64,000 nucleotides of DNA, taken from the NCBI RefSeq assembly GCF_026213295.1, contig NC_079419.1:23086318-23150317 (forward strand), read 5' to 3'. Below, piece after piece: positions 24,301-35,600 of this stretch. Position 1 is the first letter of the stretch, and each line of letters opens with the position of its first letter. The translations under genes were made by a program, and so were the position numbers. Source of the DNA: Gadus chalcogrammus (lineage: Eukaryota; Chordata; Actinopteri; Gadiformes; Gadidae). The notes below the pieces were generated by a model that was not told where the DNA came from, did no database searches, and saw only the letters and a program-made list of their open reading frames with translations.

Positions 24301-27030
24301 GGTACTTCCTTTAATAATGTTGGTATCGAATTAGAAGCATATACTAATGAAATGTTCCCAGGCTCATTGTGATTGTATTGTGTATTGTATTTCATGTGAT
24401 ATAATTGCCCTGCAACGTGAAAGATCGATTGAAGAAGTTTGTTTCTGTTGTTTTGTCTGCTAAAGTAAACCAAGTGGAGTTTTCCCGTTCAGTTGAATAA
24501 GTGAACTTCTCTATTCTGTTGTTGATGCCTTCAGTGAAACAGGGTACCAAGTTAACGTTTTGACTCCTTGTATATGCTGCTCGTAAAGTGAGCCACTGAA
24601 ACTCGGACACCAGAGTTATGTTTGGAGTTCACGGGCCAAAGGCAAAGACTTTTTCTGGGCAGAATTAGAACGACCTGGAGGTGGACGGCACAACACTGCT
24701 GCAATCTATGTTGATGGGGCTCACAAGTGTACCAAAACCAGAAACTAAGGATGTATAACTACTACACCCCCCTCCTCTCATACGTATAAAGACTCATAGT
24801 ATTCAGTCGTATTTGACACAGGAGGGGGCTGGGGTTCAGCTTTCTGGGGTTCAGCTTTCTTGGTACGGGAAAAAGCTTTCTGGGTAAGCCCGGACAACGC
24901 TGGGCGTGACTCACAAATGAAAGGGCATGTACCGGGATAGAGCAAAAAAAAACACCTTTCTAGGAGCCGAAGCCAACTCTCTGACTAAGAGGCATACATA
25001 TTTGGGGGAGGGGAGGGGAGGGGGGGGGGGGGGGGGGGGGGGGGCTTGGTCTGAATATTCTCAAGGGCCTTGCTGTCAACCAGGTGAAGCTGAGGTACAG
25101 AGCAAAGCGCCCTAGACGCACGTTATCTCTGCTTAGAGGACGACCAAGGGAAAGGACACGGTTTGGCGCCTGATAAGAACGTCTTCTGTTGCTCAGTAAA
25201 TCACAGACTCCAAATGGAAAGGCAACACTTTCAGTGTCTTTGGTGTTATTTAAATATGCACAAGCTAATTTGTATGGATCGACAGTATGGATGTTCCATC
25301 CATACTGTCTCAAGTGCACATGAATGCATGGGTAATTTGCATGTCTCTCTGTCTATTACAAATGTTGACCAATTATTAACACTGAAGAGGTTTCCCTTTT
25401 AAAAAAATCACTTTTAAATTTTCCTCTGGGGGGTTAAAGGGAATTAGCATAGCCCAAGACCCAATCATCCGTTCCCATTGCAGGGCCTGATTCACCACCT
25501 GCCAAGTGGCAATGGCTTCCCGCACAGAGACATTCTGACAGGACAATGGGTGGGTTAGAACGCAGGAGCAGCCATGATCTGTTGTTGTTTGTTAGGCTGC
25601 TCTCATCAACTACTATTCAATCTCCCAACAATGAACGAAAAAAGTAATTACTTTACCAACACATTTCCAGCCGGCAGAGAAGCCTCTGAAATGTATTATC
25701 AGTTGCAACAGAGAGCGGCGTTAAGGCTCCCAGAGATAACGTTGCTTTTGAGCAAACTCAACACAAATATACAAGGTACAGATGCTACAGCCTCCCCCCT
25801 ACCATCCCCCCCCCCCCCCCCCCCCCCCCCCCTTCCACAAGAGTTGAAACCCCCAGCCACCTCACGCTTTAGCTGGGACACATTTGGCATGTTGCATGGT
25901 CTCCGAGCCAGCGGTCGGTGGGCAGTTTGCAGTGCATTAACGCCACGACCATGTCAGGTTCTCTCACATCACACACACCCCTCCCCTCTGCTGGACTGGG
26001 GGGGAGGGGTTGGGAGGGAGGGTGTGTATTGGCACCCAGAGAGTTTCTGTAGTCTCTCAACGCCACCAACACTTGGATTGGGTGACTAATCAGGCCCTGA
26101 AGCTCTCTAGATCGCTCCATGGACTGATGGGGACAGATAGAGAAGAGTAAAGAAATGAAATGTGACAGAGAGAGAGGGTAGGGTAAGGGGGAAACTTCTG
26201 TGAGAAATGGAGGAGGAGAGATAGAGGTGAGTGTTGAGGAAAGCCTTATATCAGACTACGAAGTGGGAATGGAGAAAGGAGAAAGAGAGGAAATCCGTGT
26301 GTGTGGGTGAGGGGTTGGAACTTCTACGTTGGATTCACACAACAAAGACCCAGATTCCCAACCCCCCCCCCCCCCCTTAGGGAAAGCTCATTTGGGGCAT
26401 TGGCTTCCTTGTTGTTTTTTTAATCCTCTGCATGACATGAATTACGCTGCACGTCTTAATATTTAATGTGTTGCCTTTGTTTTCTGAACTCCCGGCATGT
26501 TGGCGTTGGGAAGCGTACCAGCAGACCTCTGGGCTATGGAGGGGGACCCAGTCCTGAGATGGACTATCTCTCTCTGGTGACTTAAAAATCACTTTGGTTG
26601 AAAATATATCTAACTAGGCATACTGTACATAAAAACAGAGAGATCTTTCTAACCTGGCGTTCTGTTCTCAAATATCTGCACCCAGTCCGGTCGTTGTTTT
26701 TCAGCCAGGTAAGGCAGCCATGTCCTTCATAGCCGCTCCAATGTGTAATATATGAGATTGTTCTCTAACCCCTAAATGACTCAGTGTTAATGTGATGTCA
26801 TGACGAACATCTGATGTCTCCTCCTACCTCCGGTCGAGGTAATGAAAGACTTTTGAAACAGAACAGCCTCATAGTGGAACCGTCAAATGTTTTGAGTTTA
26901 AACGAGTTGAACAAGTCTTCCCGTTAACAGGGGGATGGAGGAGGGTTGGTAGAGCAGCACAATAACATTTGAAGTGGGAGGACAATCGACGGGCGGATCA
27001 TTGACTCAACCTCAGGGATGGAGAGCAGGC
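21376..27030. other. no gene seen
   Basis: No gene-like exon is recognised. It has simple tracts: poly-C near 23991, poly-G near 25020-25044, poly-C near 25807-25832 and near 26363-26377. A TTCTTTATTGATC stretch near 21891 resembles a retroelement 3' tail. A small perfect hairpin lies at 25281-25309. Confidence 0.5.
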
Positions 27031-27035
27031 TGCAC

Positions 27036-27471
27036 ACACCCTGATGCCTGGGTCACACACACCCTGAAGGTCACACACACCCTGAAGCCTGGGTCACACA
27101 CACCCGGAAGGTCACACACACCCTGAAGCCTGGTTCACACACCCTGAAGCCTGGGTCAAACACCCTGAAGGTCACACACCCTGAAGCCTGGGTCACACAC
27201 CATGAAGCCTGGGTCAAACACCCTGAAGGTCACACACCCTGAAGGTCACACACACCCTGAAGCCTGGGTCACACACACCCTGAAGCCAGGGGCACACACC
27301 CTGAAGGTCACACACCCTGAAGGTCACACACACCCTGAAGCCTGGGTCACAGACCCTGAAGGTCACACACCATGAAGGTCACACACACCCTGAAGGTCAC
27401 ACACACCCTGAGGCCTGGGTCACACAAGTGACGCCTGGGTCACACACCCTGAAGCCTGGGTCACACCCGAT
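27036..27471. repeat. minisatellite with CACACACCCTGAAG units
   Basis: Units of about 16-22 bp, CACACACCCTGAAGGT and CACACACCCTGAAGCCTGGG, are mixed over 430 bp. Confidence 0.9.
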
Positions 27472-27557
27472 GACACCCAAGGAATGTTGTGTTAGGGTGC
27501 TGAGATCCCTGCCTCATAAGAGCTGGTACACAATGAACTGGTCACGTGACCACAACA

Positions 27558-27596
27558 ACACACACCATACACACACGCACACACACACACACACGC

Positions 27597-27662
<66 letters not shown>
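27558..27662. repeat. (CA)n microsatellite
   Basis: CA repeat with a few CG interruptions at its left end. Confidence 0.95.
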
Positions 27663-27664
<2 letters not shown>

Positions 27665-28445
27665 CAGCAGCACCATTATAGATGTGTTGTGTAAACGTTC
27701 AAAATCACAACTTTTATCAGCCGTCTTCAAATACAAAAAAGTATGAAAAATAGCTGTCTACTTCGAGTAAGCCTACTTATTTTTTCAAGAAAGGTCGGGT
27801 TTAAATCCACATCTGTTTGATTTGAAAAAAACTGAAAATAATGAATTAACTGATTTACACATCCTTGTGACTTCAATGATCAATGATTAAAACAATTTAA
27901 ACATGGCCGACAAACGTACGTAGGGCTATATTATATAGGCTACCATGAATTAGGCCTACTATAGGAAGAGCACTATAAGAAAACTCCACAATGTGAAAAT
28001 CAACAACGACACCTGCCACTCATAAGGGGTGAAGAGAAGAATGGAGATAGGACGAGAGATGAAGCAATTATCACCGTCGTCCACGCTATTATCATAGTTG
28101 CACTTTCCTTTGAAGCGGCGTCACTTCTACTCCCGACAGCCATGCACGCGCTCTGTTCTCTTCTGAAGCTCGCGCCTCCTCCGAGATGTGGAACACGGCT
28201 CGAGCCCGCGGAACAGTTGAACTCCAACCACAGAGTAGGACGGTTGTTTTATAAAAGTCTATTTTATTAGCCTCTAATACAGAGAACCAACAGCTATAAC
28301 AGTGCGTCTCAATGCAGAGAATGTGAAGGAATCCCTCTCCTTAGTTTGATCAAGACGGACCTACATTTTCTATTTTTATTCCTCATCATCACTTCGGAAT
28401 AATCTTTTTGGAATACAATGTTATAAAAATCCTTCTGCGGACCAG
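27663..28445. other. no gene seen
   Basis: Non-coding and AT-rich, upstream of the minisatellite and the brinp3 start. No promoter element can be named with confidence. Confidence 0.4.
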
Positions 28446-28905
28446 GCTCCGAGTCCAATGTGAGCCCGCTCCTGGACGGCGTTAGAGAGTCTCCACAGTG
28501 AGCCCGCTCCTCGACGGTGTTAGAGAGTCTCCACAGTGAGACTGGACGGGGTTAGAGAGTCTCCACAGTGAGCCCGCTCCCTGACGGCGTTAGAGAGTCT
28601 CCACAGTGGGTGAGCCCGCCCCTCGACGGTGTTGGAGAGTCTCCACAGTGAGCCCGCTCCTCGACGGTGTTGGAGAGTCTCAACAGTGAGCCCGCTCCTC
28701 GAGAGAGTCTCCACAGTGAGTCCGCTACTCGAAGGTGTTAGAGAGTCTCCACAATGAGCCCGCTGCTGGACGGGGTTAAAGAGTCTCCACAGTGAGACTG
28801 GACGGGGTTAGAGAGTCTCCAAAGTGAGACCTGGACGGTGTTGGAGAGTCTCCACAGTGAGACCTGGACGGGCTTAGATAGACTCCACACAGAGAGCCTC
28901 CTTCT
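28446..28905. repeat. 38-bp minisatellite upstream of brinp3
   Basis: About 11 to 12 imperfect copies share the core GAGAGTCTCCACAGTGAG, usually followed by CCCGCTCCTCGACGGTGTTA. Several copies have internal deletions. It ends about 430 bases before the brinp3 start codon. Confidence 0.9.
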
Positions 28906-29038
28906 TGACGGTAAAGTTAGTGGCACTAGTAGTTTCCCTTGGTCTGCTTGCACTGAGGCTCCTCGCGCTTCAAGAGGCATCGCAGCAGGAGCACGCACCC
29001 TGGACCCGATCGCTTAAAAAGGACCGTCACTGAACCAG

Positions 29039-29290
29039 GTGAGTTCACAGCCCATTATTAATTATTCATGTCCGGTAATTTGAATTAATTGTAATTTGTT
29101 TCAGATATTGTTTCATATTTGAGTATGATTGAAATTATAAATCAACTTAGGCTTCTTAATTAAGGTCCAGAGAGTTGATATCGTCCATAAGGTGGCATGT
29201 GGGATACTTTACCAATTCATGTCATGCCTTATAATCGTCGGTTTATCTCTGGAGACGTGTGGTGTGTGACTGACAGGCTATCCCCTGTAG
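29039..29290 (+). other. possible intron in the brinp3 5' UTR
   Basis: GAACCAG followed by GTGAGT (donor at 29039) and a pyrimidine-containing CCCCTGTAG (acceptor at 29289-29290) would make a 252-base intron ending 44 bases before the ATG. BRINP genes usually have a non-coding first exon, which fits. This rests on splice-site consensus only. Confidence 0.3.
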
Positions 29291-29334
29291 ATACGGCTGA
29301 AGTCCGGAGAGAATGAAGTGTCAGCGGGTGAAGT

Positions 29335-29579
29335 ATGAGAGGTCAGGGAATCGGTCCTATTAGACTGCTGTCTGCGGCGCCCCTGTGGACCGCGTTCAGC
29401 CTCTGGCTCAGCTGCTGGAGCGGCGCCGGGGGAGCGGGGACCGCCGGGACCAGCGATGGCCTGCCAGGATCCACGGGCTGGCTGCTATCGGATAAAGGTC
29501 CCTTTCACCAGGCTCCGGAGTTCGCTGAGTCCGTCGATAGATACCAACAGGGCTTCAGCACCAGATACAAAATCTACAG
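29335..29579 (+). CDS. brinp3: brinp3 coding exon 1
   Basis: Encodes residues 1-82, with the signal-like segment and the [10 protein letters not shown] to TRYKIY stretch. It ends AG before GTCAGT, splitting an Arg codon. A (GT)n run starts only a few bases into the intron. No upstream in-frame ATG exists before the TGA at 29329. Confidence 0.88.
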
Positions 29580-29581
29580 GT

Positions 29582-29671
<90 letters not shown>

Positions 29672-32600
29672 GCGCGTGTGCGTGCATGAAAGAGGGAGAG
29701 AGAAGAAAGCGAGGTGATTGCATGATGTAAAACCACAATTTATGGTTTTAAACTTGACGGAAACAACATTCCTAGTATGGTAACCAATTAGATGGAGTTT
29801 TGGGGAAACTGAAGTTTACCATCTAAATCCATTCATTTCCAAGCCATTGTATTGTGTGCATGTGGTCGGTGGTTTGTAATGCCTGGGGATTCCATTAAAT
29901 CGCGCCTTTTGTAGTAATTTTGTCAAGAATTCAAATCAACCCCCTGATTCTTCGTGGCACATTTCACAGAGCTGGACTCTGTGTTCTCTCATTCAGACGA
30001 GCCAACAGCACACAGGGCCAAGTCGGAGGCCAATTTGATTGCATGCCGAAAATGGAATTGCAGCATGGCAGTCAGCTTTTAGAGTCCCGTCCACTTCTCT
30101 GTTATCAACACAGAGATGATTAAGAATGCTTGGCTTGCAGTGGCTAGGTACTGCCAAGCAGTGTGTGAGCTTGTGTGTTCTTCTCAAATTAAAAGGCATT
30201 ACACACCTTTTGCATACACACTGCTGGTGAAACAGAGCGGCCATCATTACTAAAGGCTTCCTCTTGCTGGGTGGACACCGCCGGCGTCTACCGAAACGAC
30301 AAGCCAACAGCAGCGTGTGTAGTATGCACACACACAGACCTGCACTGGGGAACTGTCTCACTGTGGCCCTTAAGTGCTTGCATTCAGCCCTTCATTATCA
30401 TTACAGGACTGCCTCGTTAGTCAGAGAGTGGCTTTATTCTGGGTAACTATAGCGATGCAGGCGTTTCCATTACAGAACATGTGATCCCCTTGCTTCAGTG
30501 TTTGGAGCTCAGAGCTCTAGGAACCGGCGGCAGAGCTCACAACACCATTTTCTACTGGTGCCACTTGTGCAACTAACTTTTTAATTTGGTGGCACACGCA
30601 CAAATATGGTTGCCCTCCGTTTCTTGCTGCTTTGTCACAGTATTGGCTTGTCCGTTGTCATGGAGCATCCATTTGTGTACATTCATTTAAAAAGATGCAC
30701 TCACTTTAAATAAATTGTAAAAGGTTTTAATCCCATCTGAGGTCCTTTATATTTTCTCCAGCCTGTGCCGGTACATCTCTTTCCTCACAATGAAACACTC
30801 TGCGCTCCTCCTCCCATATCAAAAAGCTCTGCCTATTCTTATTAACAGCGTGCTTAATAGGTAGATAGAAGGTTTTCTGTCTTTCCCTGGCGTCCCCTCA
30901 ATCATGCATTTTTTCCCTCTTGAATAGCGCTAGTGCTGCGGAAACTTTGCCCAATGTATCAACCACATTTAACTTTTAATAATATATATTAAAGGTTGGG
31001 TACGCGATTTGCGAAACGCCAGCAGATTTTGAAAATACACAACTCAAATGGTCCTACCCCCTCTCCTTCAACGCTGACTCTGACTCCACCCATTCCAAGT
31101 ACCTGGACGCGCAATCATGCACGAGCGCGAACAGAGATGCGCGAGAGCGAGCCAGGCTAGCGTAGGTTTTCGTTTAACAACATGACACTACATTCAGCTG
31201 TAAGTTGCACCCAGTACCGCGGGAAGTAGGGGTGCTGGGGGTGCTGCAACACCCCCTGTCCGAGGCCCTGTCTTATCACAGAAAACGATCATTTCTAAAA
31301 ACTCCGGCCAAAGTGGAGATTTCTGAAAACGCCGGTTATGTGTTGTCGTGTCAACGGGGAGAAACGGGATTTTAGGTTCTGAAGCGTCACATTATGCACC
31401 AGGAAATGCTTAACGTCATGTGAGCGCCCGCTGTACCGTATTGGTCCGAATATAAACACAAACCCCATTGTAAGACGACCTATATTTGGAAAAAAGATTT
31501 GAAGACCAGATCTTGATTTCATGAATAAATAAATTGTATTAATTGAAATAATATAGGAAAATAAAAAGGCATAGAATAAAACACTGCATTGCCACTAAAC
31601 AGTAGTGCAAATAGGCCGTACTGATGTGTACACCAAAGACTTCCTGACACTCCTCTGCCCCGCTGTGTTCGCTCTGGCTGTGGTCGCTCCGAACTGTTTC
31701 GGCCCGTGGCAAAGCGAGTCATCCTCGCTGCTGTCCAAGGCATGTTGAGACGCAGCATTTATTTAATGCTCATATGACCTAGTGCTGAAAAAAGGTTATA
31801 TGAAAAAGTGTGAGGGTAGCGGTGGTGCGCTAAACTTGTTCTGTGAGCAGCTGGATGTGAACCATGGTGTGAAGGAAGTGAACACAACGATCGATTTTCA
31901 ACTGTGCGCGCATGCACTGGTGTAATTGAGCTGCGCTGCTATATATCTTTTTTATCAATGTGACGAGTTGCGAGTCTAGTGCAGGCCGGTTTTTTTTTTC
32001 CAGCACCCCCTGCTGAGAATACATTCTCGCGGCTATGGTTGCACCAGATGTTATAAACATTAAAAGGTCACATAAATCATTACTATTTTTAGAAAATGTA
32101 TGTTTGTTTCATATAATTGTATTGGAAGTCCTGGTTTTCACTAGGGTTGCCGCGGTGTGGACATTTTCACACCGAGTAATACACTCGTCTCAACACCGGT
32201 ATTACCGAGTATAAACGGTATAAACTTTGAAACTAGGTCAACCGCCACACAAGCATCGGTTTTTAGACCCTTCTCGTCCTTCAGTTGCCGCCAACGTTCG
32301 AAAGCAGCGCCTAGGATTATTCTTGATTTCAGTTTTTCTCTTTCAGCGTTTTTATTATCAATTACTCTCTGAAAAAGAGTTTTCCTTCTCTTTGCTGGTG
32401 GTGGTGGTGGTGGTGGTGGGGATGGTGGCGTCTTGTCTGCCATGGAAATTGTCTTCTACTGCTAGGTCCAAATGTGGATTAACTAGTTCCAGTAGCTACC
32501 GCAGGCTAACAACAAACAGGAGCTTGCTCTGGGTCACGAGCTCTGGGTCACGAGTACTGCCCGAAGGGGTCGCCGCGCGGGGCGCGGGGGAGGGGGAGTG

Positions 32601-35600
32601 CAGTACGACCGTTGATTGACGTACTTACTGTCCAATGCAACGAGGTGGCAATCCAAATGATTGGCTGGAGTTTTTCGAGCCCTGCCCATTCCACAGATGA
32701 TTGACTTGTTTAATTTTCATGTCAGTACTTCTAACTCAGTGGCTGTAAGCGGGTTATGATAAGGATTTCAAGTAATTTTGCAAAAATGGCCAAAAAAGCG
32801 AATTCCGTACCCAACCTTTAATAATTGAAGTTATCAATGTTTCAGTGTATGGAGGAATTCTTCGTGATCATGAAGAGTTCCTTCATACACTGAAACATTG
32901 ATAACTTCAATTATTAACATATATTATTCCAATAAAACGTGGATGTTACATGGTGGCACTGGTGCTGCGTCACTATCACATTGAGAACCATATACAATTT
33001 TATATATATTACTTCCATCGATGCAACCTAGGACAGTTACTTCTCATTACATAATAAATCATATAACGCAGGCTGCAGCCGCAGCGAGAAAGAGCACAAA
33101 ATGGTTTGCAGAGACTGGCAAAGACATAGGATCTTATTTTCTCTCAATTAGAGGAATAAAATGCCATAGATTGATATGTTGAGGATGACAAACATCAGTT
33201 TTGGGTTCACTTCCCCTTTAAAATACCCTGGCGCAAAACAGACTGTCTGTTCTTTGTGGTTTCAACGCAATTCTGTCGACTGTTAATCCTTGACCCAAGT
33301 GTGCGTGCAGGATGTCAATGTGATGCTCATTACAGTGTAAACGCTGTTTTATTAAAAGGAGGAGGCATGGCTGTACAGAGTCAACAATTAAGAGCACAGA
33401 ATCCACTCTCCTTCAGCCGATAGATTTAGGCAGCCATGAAGGGCAGCCTGTGTGAAATTACATCCCCCCCACACCCAAATCACTGGATTAACTATTGAAA
33501 GAAACAGTATATTTATTTATTTAAAGAAATAATATGAATCCATCCTCATAAAAAATTGATTGCAGCCTCCTAACCAAATCATTCTTAGATGAAAGTGAAA
33601 TGTACAATGAATGTACAGCCGCGACAGGCTCCCGTTAAGTTAATATTCCACTTTCTCTGATGCTGTGCTTGCACATTCAGCTAGGAACGGAGGAGAACAT
33701 AAAGTAATAAAATAATAATAAAAGAAAAAGATTGCCTCTTTTCACAGAATCATTCGGAGAGGCGAAAAATACAATAAAGCTACAGCAATCATACCCTGCG
33801 TACTTTTCTCATTTGCTGTGCTAGCAGTTTAATCGGGGCCAAATAAGAGGAAAATAAGGCAATATGTAGTAGTGTAATAAACACATTTATTCTGTTGTTA
33901 TGAAAACCTACGTAGTGTTGTAACAACGCTGGAGAGACTTTTTGCCAATTGTTTACATTTATGTACACTTTGGCCACAATTTAAAAGAAAGAAAATTGCG
34001 TTCCACTAAAGAAACATCAAGTCATTTTTTTGATTGACGCCATAATGATACAATAGAGGAACAGGAAGTGGATAGGGTAACGGATCGGGAGAGGACACAA
34101 TTGCACCATACGTAGGCAGGCAGAGAGTCGGTAATGTCTTCTATTCACGGATAGGAGCAGACAAAAGACAGCCAGGGCGCAGGCAGGATCCGTTGTCGGG
34201 GGTGGAAGGCAGCGTCGATCACCGGGACAGAATCAGGCAGGCAGGTTGGAGGCAGGCAGGTTGGAGGCAGGCAGGTTGGAGGCAGGCAGGTTGGGGACAG
34301 GCAGGGTCAATAACGGGGAATCATTCCGGAAAATGCTGGAGAGGCTAGTACTGAAGACATAGGACAATCTGGCCCTGAGTGAACTGAGAGGGGAGTCTAA
34401 GGCCACATTTCTACCTAGCAGGGTATTTATAGAAACTAACATTTCCCCCCCTCCGTTTTTAAAAATAACATGGTGCACACATCGTTTTCAAAAAAGTTGC
34501 AGTTTACATCAAAACGCATAAATACGCCGTTGAGCGCCATAACTATGCCAAACCTATGGGCGGCAACGTAGGGAGAAGGATTAAGCCATGCAAGCCAATC
34601 AGAATCCTCAGAATCAACATCAACGAATAACACGAGCGTCTTCCTGTAACAAACAAACTGTAAACACAGGGCGCTCATATGACGTTAAGCATTTCCTGGC
34701 GCATAATGTGACGCTTCAGAACCTAAAACCCTGTTTCTCCCCGTTGACACAACAACACATAACCGGCGTTTTCAGAAATCTCTACTTTGGCCGGAGTTTT
34801 TAGAAATTATCGTTTTCTGTAACGAAAACAGCGTTTTCGTGTAAATGAGAGGGCAAACCGCGTGGAAATATCTGCGTTTTCCCTTTGTGTAAAAGGGGCC
34901 TATATATAAGGTGTTGATTAGTGATCAGAGGCAGCTGAGCATGAACAGGTGAGGAGAGTTGGACTGATGAGCAGAGAGTGGCTGGCAGGCAGGTGAGGAG
35001 AAGGAGGGGCCGGCGGAAAAACACTGGGAGCTAAGGTGAAATGAGACGAATGAGGCCCCGTTTACACGAAGGGAAAACGCAGATATTTCCACGCGGTTCG
35101 GCCTCTCATTTACACGAAAACGCAGTTTTTATCACAGAAAACGATCATTTCTAAAAACTCAGGCCAAAGTGGAGATTTCTGAAAACGCCGGTTATGTGTT
35201 GTCGTATCAACGGGGAGAAACAGGGTTTTAGGTTCTGAAGTGTCACATTATGCGCCAGGAAATGCTTAACGTCATATGAGCGCCCCTATGTTTATAGTTT
35301 GTGTATTACAGGAAGACGCTCGTGTTATTCGTTGTTGTTGATTCTGAGGATTCTGATTGGCTTGCATGGCTTTATCCTTCTCCCTACACTGCCGCCCATA
35401 GGTTTGGCATAGTTATAATGGCGCTCGACGGCGTATTTATGCGTTTTGATGTAAACAACAACTTTTTTGAAAACGATGTTGTGTGCACAATGTTATTTTT
35501 GAAAACTGAGGGGGGGAAATATTTGTTTCTATAAATACCCTGCTACGTATAAACGTGGCCTGAGAGGAGATATTGAGATGACTGAGAGGGGAGATCATGA

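Larger units (their letters stand above)
30993..32817. mobile_element. 1.8-kb TTAA-flanked DNA transposon, non-autonomous
   Basis: It is flanked by TTAA at 30989-30992 and 32818-32821. Its ends are inverted: AGGTTGGGTACGCGA on the left and GTACCCAACCT on the right (reverse complement AGGTTGGGTACGGAATTCGC). TTAA targets are used by piggyBac and Kolobok elements; the family is not decided. It contains a partial copy of the Harbinger-like MITE (31272-31428) and a minus-strand exon-like frame (32141-32443). No transposase is seen. Confidence 0.7.
30951..32940. mobile_element. palindromic element split by a TTAA insertion
   Basis: 46-bp arms at 32818-32863 and 32872-32917 pair with two mismatches around an 8-base loop. 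The right arm continues (32918-32940) in sequence that pairs, less well, not with adjacent DNA but with 30951-30992, on the far side of the TTAA-flanked element. The older palindrome was therefore about 170 bp and was opened by that insertion at a TTAA in its left arm. Confidence 0.6.
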
